A stretch of DNA of 64,000 nt from Lasiodiplodia sp. COLG20 (Eukaryota; Ascomycota; Dothideomycetes; Botryosphaeriales; Botryosphaeriaceae). Below the pieces are notes generated by a model that saw only the letters and a list, made by a program, of their open reading frames with translations, searched no databases and was not told the DNA's origin. Each line of letters opens with the position of its first letter. Position 1 is the stretch's first letter. The DNA lies in NCBI GenBank assembly GCA_009801085.1, contig VNWV01000047.1:1-64000 (forward strand). Reading direction: 5' to 3'. Shown here one piece after another: positions 33,555 to 44,491 of the stretch. A program made the position numbers and the translations under genes.

Positions 33555-35564
33555 CTAGTAGAGCTCTGGATAAGCAGCCTTAATAATGTCAGATCCCTTC
33601 TCAGCGATCATGTACACAGCGTTCTGAATGCGACAGTCGGGAATGACTGGGATCACAGATGCGTCGATTACCCGAAGGTTCTTGACGCTGTGGACCCGGA
33701 GCTTTCCATCGACAACACCCTGCTCAATGTTCTTCGAAAGACGGGTGGTGCCGCAAGGATCTACAAGTTGTGAGGAAGAATTTGGAGAGGACACACGGGG
33801 AAGAACTTACGAAAGCCAGTCTGCGAGCGCTCGAGGATCATCTTGATCATAGCCTCGTCGGACGTCCTTGGCATGGGCCACGGATAGTCGCCCTCGATGA
33901 TGTCCTTCATCCCCTCGCCGTTCATGACGATGTCATCAATGAAGCGAACGCCTTCCCTCAAGGCGATGAGATCGAGCTTGTTGGAGAAGAAGTTGATGTT
34001 GATCTTTGCCTGATCGAGGGGGTCGGCCGAGTTCAGCGTGACGGTGCCGTTCTGAGACAGAGGCCGCAGTAGGTCAACGATGACGGTGAAGTAGTCGCCT
34101 TGCGGGGGCGTGGGGAAGTGCCATTGAAAGGCGTCGCAGAACATGGGCTGGGGTCGTTAGCGGAACTCCTGCGCCGCAGGAGTTGAGTACTCACCACAAA
34201 ATCAACTTCAAAGTGCGGCTGTCCTCCAGGACCAAAGGGGTCAACGCCGTCGTTCTTCTCGAGATACTCGACATATTCCTTCTGCTTCTTGAGACGCTCG
34301 TCAATTCTGGGCAGCCCAATCAGTTCGAGAAGACCACTGCTCAGGGGCCCAGTTCGATCACGACGGTACGCAGCGACGGCACCGTCTTTCTCGGCACCCG
34401 CCCGGAGGAGGTGGTTGTCAAGGCCATAGCCATCCTTGAGTTTGAATACGTGCGAGAGGATGGGGTGATCCAGCAGGTTCTGTCCGACGTGAGGCGAGTC
34501 CACCACGGTCTCGATACCGAACGCAGCAAGCTCCTTCGCGGGGCCAATGCCGGAAAGCATCAACAACTTCGGGGCTTCGTAGACACCAGAAGACACGATG
34601 ACTTCATGCTTCGCACGCAGAGAAAAGTCGTTGCCATCGGGCGTGATGACCTCAATACCAACAACCGTGTCCCCCTCGATGATGAGACGCTTCGAGTTGG
34701 TTTGCGACAGGACGGTGACGTTTTCCTTGCCCTCGAGGAAGACCCAGCTGGAAGACTGGACGCCCTTGTAGATGGAACTGACTGCGGTGGCCAGGCCGTG
34801 CATCTCGCCGTCGTAAATCTCGTCGTTCAGCTTCTCGCCCTTGCTGACCCAGGCTTTCTTCAGGGCGTCGCGGAATGGAGCGGACTCAGAGACGAGCTCA
34901 ACGGGCGAAACGTGGAGTGGACCGTCAGTGCCGATGTGCTTCAGATACTCTGGGAATTGCTTGTCGTCATCATGGAAGGTGGCCGGCTGTCACTACCATG
35001 TTAGTCTGATTGCAGTGTGAAACGCAATGGAGTACAGACCTTGTCAAAGTACTCCCTGCACGTGTCTCAAGTCCATTCATCACCACCGTAGTTTGCCCAC
35101 TCGTCGAAAGTAGCCCGGCTTCCCCTGATCCAAGTGTAGTAGTTCAGGCAGCTACTACCACCAAGGACTTTGCCACGGGTGTTGGGCTTTTCGACCCGAG
35201 TGTATTCAGGGCGATCGATCATGGTCGTTTTGTAGGCCCAGTCCCACGGGCTGCCGCGCAGATCGAAGGCACGAGCAGGAGTCGTGATGGCTTCATTGTC
35301 TTTTGGATTGCTGTTCAGGTGTTGGAAATCACTTTCACGATGAGATTGAGATCAGAGAACTTACTTGACTCCAGCTTCGATCACAAGAACCGAAACATTC
35401 GGATTTTCAGCCAAACGACCGGCCACTACACAACCAGCAGTACCGCCTAATCTTCGAGTCAGACCATAGACCTCAAAACTCAAGAGAAATATGAGAATCT
35501 CTCGTCACGTACCACCAACGACGATGAAGTCGAACTCTTTGGGGATGTTGCGAACACGGGACAT
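33555..35564 (-). pseudogene. GMC-family FAD oxidoreductase with premature stop
   Basis: Six exons (35513-35564, 35365-35446, 35040-35310, 34195-34986, 33811-34147, 33555-33760; introns 47-66 nt) would encode 579 residues. The N-terminus has the FAD-binding strand FDFIVVGGGTAGCVVAGRLA, then GKVLGGSSCLNY. The middle carries EVIVSSGVYEAPKLLMLSGIGP, and the end HPCGTTRLSK with VIDASVIPVIPD. Relatives are choline/glucose-type dehydrogenases and oxidases. Codon 126 is TGA (35067-35069) in GGDEWT-stop-DTC, where relatives have Trp. Translation would stop before the substrate domain. All splice sites are otherwise consensus, so the lesion looks recent, or is a single-base assembly error. A TATA-like box and CT-rich leader precede the ATG. 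Confidence 0.85.
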
Positions 35565-35651
35565 CTTGGAATGAGAAGCAAATGTTTGTGTGAAAGATGT
35601 AGATGAGTGATGCTGCTGTGAATGTCTGCTGCAGTTGAAGTGAGAGGCAGA

Positions 35652-35663
35652 TACTTATATTTT
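35652..35663 (-). promoter_or_regulatory. TATA-like box of GMC gene
   Basis: AATATAAGTA on the minus strand about 90 nt upstream of the ATG at 35564, followed by a pyrimidine- and A-rich leader. Confidence 0.4.
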
Positions 35664-36900
35664 CTTCTGAGTATACTGGATGGTATCCTCGGATGTTTGA
35701 GTCAAAAAGCTGGATCACTCAGGCTGCAGACTGCTGACAATGCCTGCGCAGTGCTCGCCGTGGCTCCAACTCTGCATTCCAACCCTCCGTCATAGCCTAC
35801 TCGTTATTCATCCTGACTTCCAGGCCGTGTCGAAAGGGCGCTCCGGGAATAACAACTTAATGGTAGCTCATGCAAGATTCCGGGGTAGCCTAACCCTTTG
35901 TAGGAATTTGCAGTAGATACTCTCCGAACACCGGAAGACGTATGCTCGTATTGTCGCGCAAATCCGTGTTCTCCAAAGGCCAGTGGAATCGATTTTACAA
36001 GAGTTGAGTCTAGATAATACGATCTTGGTAATGCACATTGCTGCAGATGGCAGCGCGGACATGTTTCGTGGTGCGGAAATCGTTCGGCTCCGATCTTTCG
36101 CTTTCCTAAAACAGACTGGTGTTGCTTTATACTCCTGCTTATTGCTAGCCGCCCTTCCTTTTCAAAGCTGATTCAGCTAGCCTGTAGCTGCATCTAAGGT
36201 TTAGCGTTCGGACTTTTCTCGCTGCACCGCCATTAGCGCCCCACCACGCTAACCAGATGTTCAAGACCGTACATACATCCTCCAGCATACTAGTTGCACG
36301 GAAATCAGACCGGCCGCATCTTTGATCTTCTCCTTGATGACTCTGAGCATCTCCGCGGAGTAGTAGCTGAACATCTAGGCAGCGCTGTTGACGCTGACCC
36401 ATGCATGTGTCACTGCACCGATGTGCCTGGCTGATGGCCTTTGATGTCATACTCATGTCGAGCTAATGGCAATGAAGAGTGGTTATCCAATCTTAATCAA
36501 CTATTCAATGGCATGTGAGAGTTTTCATATTACCTCGGTACGTGGCTGATGAAACACGTAAACAGGTCGTTTCCACCAGTGAAATTCATCCTCATGGCAG
36601 TTTATCATACTAATCGTGCGGCAACTAGCTTCCAGATAGCTATCATTAATCTTGACCGATAGCTCAGTAGTCACGAAAGTGAAGGCAGCGACAATTTGTT
36701 TGGTAAGGTACATCTTTGATTTTCGAACATCAGCTGAAAGTGAAACACATCATAGATAGTAAAGTAGTAATATTCTTTCCAAGGCCCGAAAGACTTCCAA
36801 GTCTTAATTCCCGCCCTACCGTTCAATTCATTCTCATTCATCATATCCACACTCGACTCTCTATCGTCCGATCTCCTTCCCAGTTACCTCTAAACCACCT
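35664..36900. other. Intergenic, 1.2 kb, no gene seen
   Basis: AT-rich spacer between the GMC locus and the FAD-linked oxidase. No supported coding frame. Confidence 0.5.
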
Positions 36901-38529
36901 CTAGTTGTTCGCATTCTGCGGAAGCTGAACACCTTGCGACCAGTTGAAGAAGCTGTCCTTGTCCCAAATCTGCTTGACGCGGCGCAGCTCGGTGCTGTTG
37001 TCACCAAAATACGCCTCTTCATAACGCTCGGTCCGCATTTCTCCGTCGGGGAAGTTGACGTACGCAGCCTTCTCCTTCAGAGAGAAGGGCCTCAGCCTCG
37101 TCTTGACCGACGCCAAGAAGTCCTTCATCTCCTTCTCCATCTCCTGGTCCTCCCAAACAATGGTGACGTACGTGTGGTACACAGCTTCGCGCCAGAAGAA
37201 GGCGGTCTCGCAGGGGGTTTTCTCGGCCGCCTTTCCGCCAGCATGCATCCAAGTGACGGAGAACTCGACCGGCTTGCCAGAGAAGCGGCTGCGGAAAGCC
37301 TTCATCTCGTCCCGGACGATGGCGGTGACCTGCTCGATGTTCTGGCTGTCGTTGTTAAGAGAGAAGGAGCTGCAGATGCTGTACGACTTGTTCTCAGGGA
37401 GGGACCGTTCGATGTCCTCAGTCCACTGAGCGTCAAGCGTCTTGCGAAGGAACTGAGTCGACTTCTCAGCCGCAGACCGCTCCTTCAGCTGTCCAGCCAG
37501 CTCAGGCTGCTCGATATGCTTGTCGACCAGCCCATCGAACTCGTCCTTGCTGCCGTCAAACGACGTGAGGAACCGGACCTTATCGCCCGAAGCCTGCCTC
37601 AAGTCGCACACCCAGGCGCTGTCAATAGTCATGCCGTCCGCCCAGTTCGTCGAGTACAACTTATTCATCGTCCCCACAACCTCATCCGTCAGCCCCTCAC
37701 TCGGCCTCCACTCATACCGCCCCCCAACAACCTCCTCGCCCCGCAACCGCTGCACCCGCAGCTTCATCTGCACCAACACGCCAAAATTCCCACCCCCGGC
37801 GCCCCGCAGCGCCCAAAACAACCTCCCCTCATCCGACCCCCGCTCATCCCGCTCGCTCACCGTCACCACCCTCCCCTCCGCCGTCACGACTGTCGCCTCG
37901 ACCAGCGAATCACTCCCCACCCCAAACCGCCGCGTAAACGGGCCCAGCCCACCGCCGAGCACGAAGCCGCTAACACCCACGCACGGCGCGCGCGCGCCCG
38001 TCACGACGACGCCATCCGGCAGCGCCGCATACACGTCGCTCCAGCGGCAGCCGGCGTCGACGGTGACGGTGGTCGGCGCGGCGGCGTTGTCGAGCGCGAC
38101 GCCGTTCAGCGCGCCTAGGTCGAGCAGGATGCCGCGGGACGCGGTCGAGAAGGCGGCCCAGGAGTGGGCGGCGCAGCGGATGGTGACGGGGAGGTTGAGC
38201 GCTTTGGCGTGCTGGATGATGGTCTGGACGTGCGCGGTGGACTGCGGCTTGACGACGCAGTCGGGGTGGGAGGAGGGGCGGTGGAGGAGGTTGGGGGGTG
38301 TGGTGACCTGGGTGTAGGCGGGGGAGGTGGGGAGGAGGACGGGGATGTTGGCGGATTGGAAGGCGGAGATGGCGGTGGCGAGGTTGGTGGGGTTGGTGGT
38401 GTTGGGGGATGCGAGGATTAGGTCGTTGAAGAGGACGTTGGGCGCGAGGGCGGTGGGCGAGGCCTCTTTTTGGCTGAGGTTGAAGACGGGGATTTCGGGG
38501 GGCCCGAAGAAGGTGATGGTGTTGGCCAT
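36901..38529 (-). CDS. FAD-linked oxidase (BBE-like / PCMH-type)
   Basis: A 542-residue intronless protein. I start at 38529 (MANTITF), whose CACCATGG context is strong; the frame stays open to another ATG at 38634, but that extension looks like leader sequence. The PCMH-type FAD domain spans about residues 85-260: HPDCVVKPQS, RCAAHSW (His in the position of the covalent 8-alpha-histidyl link), then GARAPCVGVSGFVLGGGLG and LRGAGGGNFGVL. The C-terminus ends with AYFGDN, VKQIWDKDSFFNW and SQGVQ, the usual BBE-like close, although the full berberine C-terminal motif is altered. Relatives oxidise sugars or secondary metabolites with O2. There is no secretion signal. Codons in the N-terminal half are strongly C-ending, unlike its flanks. 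Confidence 0.88.
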   Translation of the reverse strand: MANTITFFGPPEIPVFNLSQKEASPTALAPNVLFNDLILASPNTTNPTNLATAISAFQSANIPVLLPTSPAYTQVTTPPNLLHRPSSHPDCVVKPQSTAHVQTIIQHAKALNLPVTIRCAAHSWAAFSTASRGILLDLGALNGVALDNAAAPTTVTVDAGCRWSDVYAALPDGVVVTGARAPCVGVSGFVLGGGLGPFTRRFGVGSDSLVEATVVTAEGRVVTVSERDERGSDEGRLFWALRGAGGGNFGVLVQMKLRVQRLRGEEVVGGRYEWRPSEGLTDEVVGTMNKLYSTNWADGMTIDSAWVCDLRQASGDKVRFLTSFDGSKDEFDGLVDKHIEQPELAGQLKERSAAEKSTQFLRKTLDAQWTEDIERSLPENKSYSICSSFSLNNDSQNIEQVTAIVRDEMKAFRSRFSGKPVEFSVTWMHAGGKAAEKTPCETAFFWREAVYHTYVTIVWEDQEMEKEMKDFLASVKTRLRPFSLKEKAAYVNFPDGEMRTERYEEAYFGDNSTELRRVKQIWDKDSFFNWSQGVQLPQNANN

Positions 38530-39836
38530 GGTGTTGGGTTTGGTATGAGATGATTTGAATGTTGGTGTAGAGGAGAGATGTGAGGTGATATGAGCCTCTG
38601 AAGTTGATGATATTCCATCAAAACAAACGGCCATTTAATGCTCCATTTATGGCTTTCAGAGTGGCGGGGACGCGTGGAAGACCAAGTGCTAGTCTCGGTC
38701 TGTGATTCGTTGCGCTGCAGATCGGAGGAATCATTATCAGCTGGAACATCTTGACCGGCAGATTCATTGTTGAATGAGCTATTATGTTGCAGATGCCGTA
38801 CCGCGTCAATACACTTTCAGGATGCAAAACGCAAATCCCCCGCAGGGACTACGCGCTATCTACGTACGTGGGGCACCCACTGGAACTTCAAACATTAGCG
38901 GCTGCCGAAAGAGAGCTGAGAGGACAAGTCCAGCTTTGCCTTTTCGGGTGTGTATGGATTCGATTCGGTGGAATTCCCCCTCTATGGGTCCGTGAGAAGC
39001 ATGCTATCTATACGCCACATTGTTGTGATGTACAGGCTATTCCCCTTTGGATGACATTCAGCTCTTGGATGCTGTCATCTTCAGACACGTGGCATGCGGC
39101 GGACTACGCTCCGCCACGATTGCGTTTTCGCCCCTGATGTTTGTGCGGCTGATAAGCGTATCGCGCTTTGTGGGGTAGTATTTTTAGCGGCCCCACAGTG
39201 ACGAACTTGGGGCAGCTGAGTGATGGCGAAGACAGCCAACTCTATAATTGCCTGGGGCACAAACCTTACATGGTCGACAGTGGAATAAAATTCATAGCCT
39301 GTCGTTGTATGCAAGAGATTTTGTAGGTTTAATCACACCGCTTTGGCAAAGAACCGAGCCTCACATGTTGTGTGGGGCTTATACGCGCGATCAGATTTGG
39401 GCTGCGATCTGCGGGTAGATCCGCAGTGGACATAGATCGCAGATACGAGAACACATTGCAGATCTGCTTGTAGTTCAGCTGACCCTAGCCCTAGTATTTA
39501 TCGGATGCTGGACAGGCTGAGTAATTTGTGGGTATCTGCTTCCGCGATTGCAAAGCCCCAAGCCCATGAGGCATGATGTCTATTCATTTTCCCATTGGCT
39601 AACAACGACACACCTAGAAAAGTCCCGCTCGAGTACGACGCCGGGGTATGTTCCAATGGCGCAATACATCCGCCAAAATTCAACTTCAGCTTGTCGATCG
39701 TACTTAGTCTGTTTGCCCAATTGCCAAGGATTGTTCTGGAGGCCACGTGTATCCGCTAATTCATGCGGAGCTTGAACCATATACAGTCCCCTCTCGCTGT
39801 CGATGGCTAGCGTGGATTTTCTTTTTTGCTCATGTC
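38530..39836. other. Intergenic, no gene supported
   Basis: First part of a 2.4-kb spacer. A nested small hairpin occurs at 39402-39442 (arms CTGCGATCT / AGATCGCAG). Short frames have no coding character. Confidence 0.45.
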
Positions 39837-39921
39837 ATGGGTAGCTGAAGCTATCGTCTGGACGTGTACGCAGAATACAAAAATCGACATTCTCGTCCGG
39901 ACGATAGCTTCAGCTACCCAT
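39837..39921. repeat. Fold-back inverted repeat (28-bp arms)
   Basis: Arms 39837-39864 and 39894-39921 are reverse complements over 28 bp with a single mismatch that leaves a G-T pair, separated by a 29-nt loop. Arm core: GGTAGCTGAAGCTATCGTC. It could be a fold-back element, a MITE remnant, or the template of a hairpin RNA. Confidence 0.85.
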
Positions 39922-40972
39922 ATGTGTTATTTTTCTAAGGCAGAGCTGGGGAGTCCTGCTGTTCGTGCTAGCCATCGGCTAGAGGGGGCTGTAGCCATCT
40001 TGATCCTGCATTAGTGTGGGGCAGTGCTCTAGCGTCGATGGGGTACGCACGCTAATGCTCACCGGTCCGTGTAAGTGTCGGCTACAGTACAGTGAATGAC
40101 CTAACCAGAAGCTAAATGCAAGTAGATCGAGGAGACAATGATTCAATGAAAAAAAAGGGAAATAGCAAGGAAGTACTACTCTACGTGGTACCATTGGTTA
40201 ATACGTAGGCTCTAGGGCCAGAGCTTGTCTAAGTGCTGGTGCGAATCAGGTAATGCAAATGTCAAAAGTTGGATGCCTGTAAATATCGAGCAGTATTTCA
40301 TGCCCTATACATTCAATTTCTCAGGAGAGGAGGACAAACCGCGGCCCTAATCTGTGATACATTGTTTTGCAGATTAGCGAGTATCAAAAAAAACCTGCCG
40401 GAACTTCTTATCCGAAAACCCAATTGTCCCACCAGCAGTTAGATTCGTAGAGCATCTGTGTTATGTGCGCCCTCACCCTGCGCAGCTTGCAGGCGCCAAG
40501 GTACCGAATACGTCAGTCTCAGGCTGAAATGGGCGATGAACCGGCACTCCATGCGGACTACCAACGCCTGTTGGGAAACCATTACAATCTGAGTGTCAGC
40601 GTTCTGTAAGACGTCTTTGCAATACGTCAATTGTGGTTCAAATCTTGTCTCCGTAAGTGTACGTAGCTTTTCCCCACCACGATAAGAGCTTTCCTTTCAC
40701 ACTAATCCGTTCTACTACATTTGCACAGACATCAAGATGTACATTTCGGAGAAGATGGTATTGCACGATATATTTCCTGGCTTTGTATGACGTTTCAGAT
40801 GGGCTTCACTCCTTTGCGTAGCCAGCAAAAGTAAACAATTTCAGTTGTTAACGCACACGTTATGGCTAAACATCCCATTGAAATACATTTAATGCCTCGT
40901 AGTCTGAATAATCTTGAGAGAATTTTAAAAAGATATGGCTCCCTTACAAAATTGCCGTGTGAAGTCTATGAA
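39922..40972. other. Intergenic, no gene supported
   Basis: Second part of the spacer between the FAD-linked oxidase and the NLR-like locus. AT-rich, no supported frame. Confidence 0.45.
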
Positions 40973-42842
40973 TCACCTTACTTCTAAGTTCTCACCCATT
41001 TCACGTTCCAATCGTAATTGGCTAGAACCCCATCTCCTCGACGACATCGATGCTAGGGATAAAACAGAATCCTTAACTTCGAAGGGGAATCGTACCGGAC
41101 TGGTGGGCGTAGGACTTGTGACTAACACCTTGGTAGTTACGGGGAGACTGCCCTCGTTCGTCATGTCTAGGATCTTGGTAAGGACCTCAGACATACTATC
41201 GATGAGGTGATCGCGCTCATAGTACAAGGCACCATCTATTAGACAGAAAACAGTCACGTCGTTCGGCAGCTGGCGAAGAAGCCATTTGAACAACGAGCAC
41301 AAGGCGTGGATGTCACCCCACTGCTTCAGATCCTCGTATAGCTCATGTGGAAAGCACCAGATGTCAAAGGTCTGCTGCGATAATAGTTGCACCACAAGGC
41401 TGGAGATCATCAATAGTCCTCCAGCGCAAGGGTCGTCCTCAAGGTGGCTGCCGCAGAAGAAAATTAATGGAATGAAGCGTGGATCCGCTCGCAGGGCTGC
41501 TTTTAGTGTTGTGCAGAACAGAGATAGTGCAGATACTCTTTGGTTGCCCTCACGGAAGTCGCCGTGGATAAGGAGCATCTCGGATGCCGTGGAGATAATC
41601 CAATCCTTGAACCGCTGGTTCTGAACAATACCTTCAGCCCGCATTTGCTGTTCTGAATCCAAACGATTCTTCTTCTCCAAAATATGTTGCATGTCGCTTT
41701 CCTCGAAGTTTGGTATACCAATGAAGTCCAAAAAGATCGTCACTTTTGGTGAAATACATTGTGGCTGGTGCAGGAGATCCCGTCCGAGACCGGATGCGAT
41801 TGATCTTCGCTCGCAGATGGCGATTCTCTGGAGATGACAGAAGTTAGATCAGTGGATCATAGAATGGTTACGCTATTGAGGCTAACCTTCTTGGCTACGG
41901 TTGTATTCCGTGAGCAATGAAGTCATCGCATTGAACATGTCACGCTGTCCCTCCTGAGCTTTGACAAACGCCTCATGCATCCTTCTCAATGCTCCGAGTT
42001 CTGCGGCAGTTGGAAAAAGTGTGGTCAGCTCTCTTTCTCACACATATTGTGTCTGATAGAGCAAACTTACCGTGCAATATTTTCCTCATAGAATGCTGTG
42101 TGTGGTGCATGTGCGAACCAAGGGCATCCTGAACAAGCTGCTGGCTGCAGGATTTCATCTCGCTGAGACTATCACGCAACTCTTTCTGATACTGATCCCC
42201 ACTGGAGATCGCATTGGCCATTCTTCTGCCTAATGGGGTTATATTTGTCAGCCCGTGGGCACTTTTCTGGCATTTCCTTGCACAACCGGTCTCAGTAATG
42301 GCTCGGAACGAGTGCTCACCAGTGCTTGACGTAAAGAACTTGATCGCAAGCTCAATCGCCTTGAGTGTGGCAACGACGAGATCCACTGCAGTATCTTTGA
42401 CTTTGTAGTCGTCAGGGAATGTCTGCAGGAAGAGCTCGATTTCGGAAAATATTTGATCAAGGTCATCGAACCCGTGAACAATCTGGTTCCGTCCGTCTGC
42501 AGCAGCTTGTACAGCCTAGTATACGATCAACAACATGCCCTCGGTTGTAAATTGCCCACTGCACGGTCGACAGCTTACCCCGAGAAGAACTTTCACGACA
42601 CCCAGCACCGGCGCGGTATAATCGATGTCAGGGATGAGCTGTATGCCCTGGATGACTGGCTGGATGTTGTCGGCGGCGCTCCGACGCGTTCTCAGTAACC
42701 TACCTTTCATTCCGCCTTTCTCTAAGTAGAGACACCGGGCGGCGTCGAGTTGAGCAGAAACTTCACCCCAGTTGCTTTTGCATCTGATATCATAGCCTTT
42801 ATCGGTGACTCTCTGAGGAAACGTGTTTTTGAATCGAGCCAT
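40973..42842 (-). pseudogene. NLR-like protein with DUF7708-type N-terminal domain, probably damaged
   Basis: Exons 42579-42842, 42071-42515, 41887-42000 and 40973-41827 resemble the fungal family whose N-terminus has a helical DUF7708-type domain (FPQRVTDKGYDI, DNIQPVIQGIQLIPD, FLQTFPDDYKVKDTAVDLVVATLKAIE) followed by a domain with LLIHGD, IFFCGSHLEDDP and DVTVFCLIDG. No Walker A lysine is seen in this second part, as is common in the group. Two defects appear. Upstream of ATG 42842 the same frame continues to an ATG at 43127 but is cut by TAG at 42864-42866. Exon 3 ends one base into a codon while exon 4 begins in ph 0, so the frame does not close with the consensus sites. I treat it as a probable pseudogene; a shorter protein from 42842 with other splicing cannot be excluded. 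Related genes act in, or resemble, fungal innate recognition. Confidence 0.65.
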
Positions 42843-42863
42843 TGCATCACCGAAAATTATGTT

Positions 42864-43127
42864 CTAAAAAGCCATGGAGCTCGCATCGTCTGGAGGCTTT
42901 GGTCGAGGATTCACATGCTTTTCTGCGCTGTTTGATGTTGGATTCGCCGGTGCAGATACCGTGATATCTGGTGGGCCAGACCTCAACACCCAACTGCCCG
43001 GAACCGAGTCGTACTGCATGTTATGGTTTCGGAAAGCGGGAAGATGTTCCGGTAGGCGATTCTCAATGAAGTCCACAGCCGGTGGCTGGGTCGAAATTCT
43101 GGTGGTGATAGACTTCCAGTCTGTCAT
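42864..43127 (-). pseudogene. Likely N-terminal extension of the NLR-like locus, cut by TAG
   Basis: An 87-codon frame from ATG 43127, ending in Pro-rich sequence (NPRPKPPDDASSMAF) at TAG 42864-42866, and continuing in the same frame into NIIFGDAMARFKNTF of the next entry. Proline-rich, disordered leaders before the helical domain are usual in this family, which supports one original protein. It could instead be an upstream ORF in the leader. Confidence 0.45.
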
Positions 43128-44491
43128 CCAGATCGATAGGACGCAAAAGAGTGGTATGCGACAAGGGAAAAGGACGCAGGAGAGTGTCAGAAGGCGGTAA
43201 GGCTACAGCTTTGAGATCCAGTCAACACATCCCCGAGAATAGCGGCTTATACTACAAAGATTTAGGTACGTACATAGTCCAAGACGATCTATCGAGGAAC
43301 TCAGTCTTTGGGGAATTCACCGCAGCAGGCTCGAATTTGAACAAATAGTCAGTTGTTTCGCTTTATTCCTGGTTCTTCATTGAGCTGACAAAGATAGGAG
43401 ACATAAAGAGATACCGCTCCATGGATGATTCGTCGCGCAAATTCGGGAAAGTGTAAATGATGGGTGGATGTGGGTAGACGGAGAAACAGCTATCAGCACC
43501 GCAGATCCTCTGGTCGCGCCCCACCCATTATCCGATCCCTACATCGCCGCGGTTGGCGTATCCAGAACGGATCAATTCTAGGCAACAATGCATAGATTAC
43601 CCCGCAGTGACTACATATTGCATATTGCATGCATTTATTGGTCTAGATAGGGTTTCTACGTGGCGGACTTTAATAGATCAGGTCTATTCAAAAATAGATC
43701 TCTCTGCAGAAACATGCTCATATTTCCTACAATGTCAAGATATTGATCCGCGGTCCAATGACGCTCAGAGTTCGTCTTTGCAGGGGTTCCGTTCCGCTCC
43801 ACTCCAGCTGAACCCACGTAAGGCTCAAATTTGCACATTTTTGGTGAGTCCTGCTTACCATGCTGCACGAACTCTTTTTTTGTGGGGGTTTCCGATTTCA
43901 CAGCTTCCTTTCACGGATAGTGCTCAACCTGCGGACGAGCAAGCCCGTCGGTTTGCCCGACAAGAGTGGAGACCATAGATACACAGCTTTTCACGCTAGA
44001 ATGCATGTATCTTATCACCTTTTGCGATCGCTGTCATTTATGGGACTTACGAACCCTGCCTACTGCGCAAGCCTTCTGGCTATGTTAAGGGGCTGAACGT
44101 TCTGTGACCAATGGCTTCTTTGTTATCATCTCGTGCCTCAGGCTAATGCAGTATTTCTGAGCAGTGCGATGCAAATGCTAAGCCTGATCCATGATGCAGT
44201 AGGATGACTCATCTCACGCTGCATGAGAACTGCATTGCAGGTGGCGTCCAATTTACAAGCTCATACGGACTTATCCCATCAGAAATGCTGATAAGCCTAG
44301 TCTCTTAGTAAACGGTATAGCTCAAGTCAAATGTTATTAAGGAACGAGGGAAGACACCCATCTGCTATCGGCTAGAATGCCTATCTCCATGATTGCTTGC
44401 ATCCGTTTCTCCCGGATAAATGTTGCCGTCCTCTCTGTCTCCCCGTGACCATCATCGGCGAGCTTGATCATCTACTCTTATTTCCTCCATC
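43128..44491. other. Intergenic, 1.4 kb, no gene supported
   Basis: Divergent spacer between the NLR-like locus and the AAA ATPase gene. A 141-codon frame at 43553-43978 begins with GTG and has no recognisable content. Confidence 0.5.

Noticed and set aside
34183..35004. 273-codon plus-strand open frame
   Set aside because: Antisense to the GMC oxidoreductase exons.
36934..38118. 394-codon plus-strand open frame
   Set aside because: Antisense to the FAD-linked oxidase; composition is an artefact of its C-ending codons.
42251..42305. Intron GTGAGC...CCAG inside exon 2 of the NLR-like gene
   Set aside because: The frame is continuous through it and removal breaks the phase with the following coding sequence.
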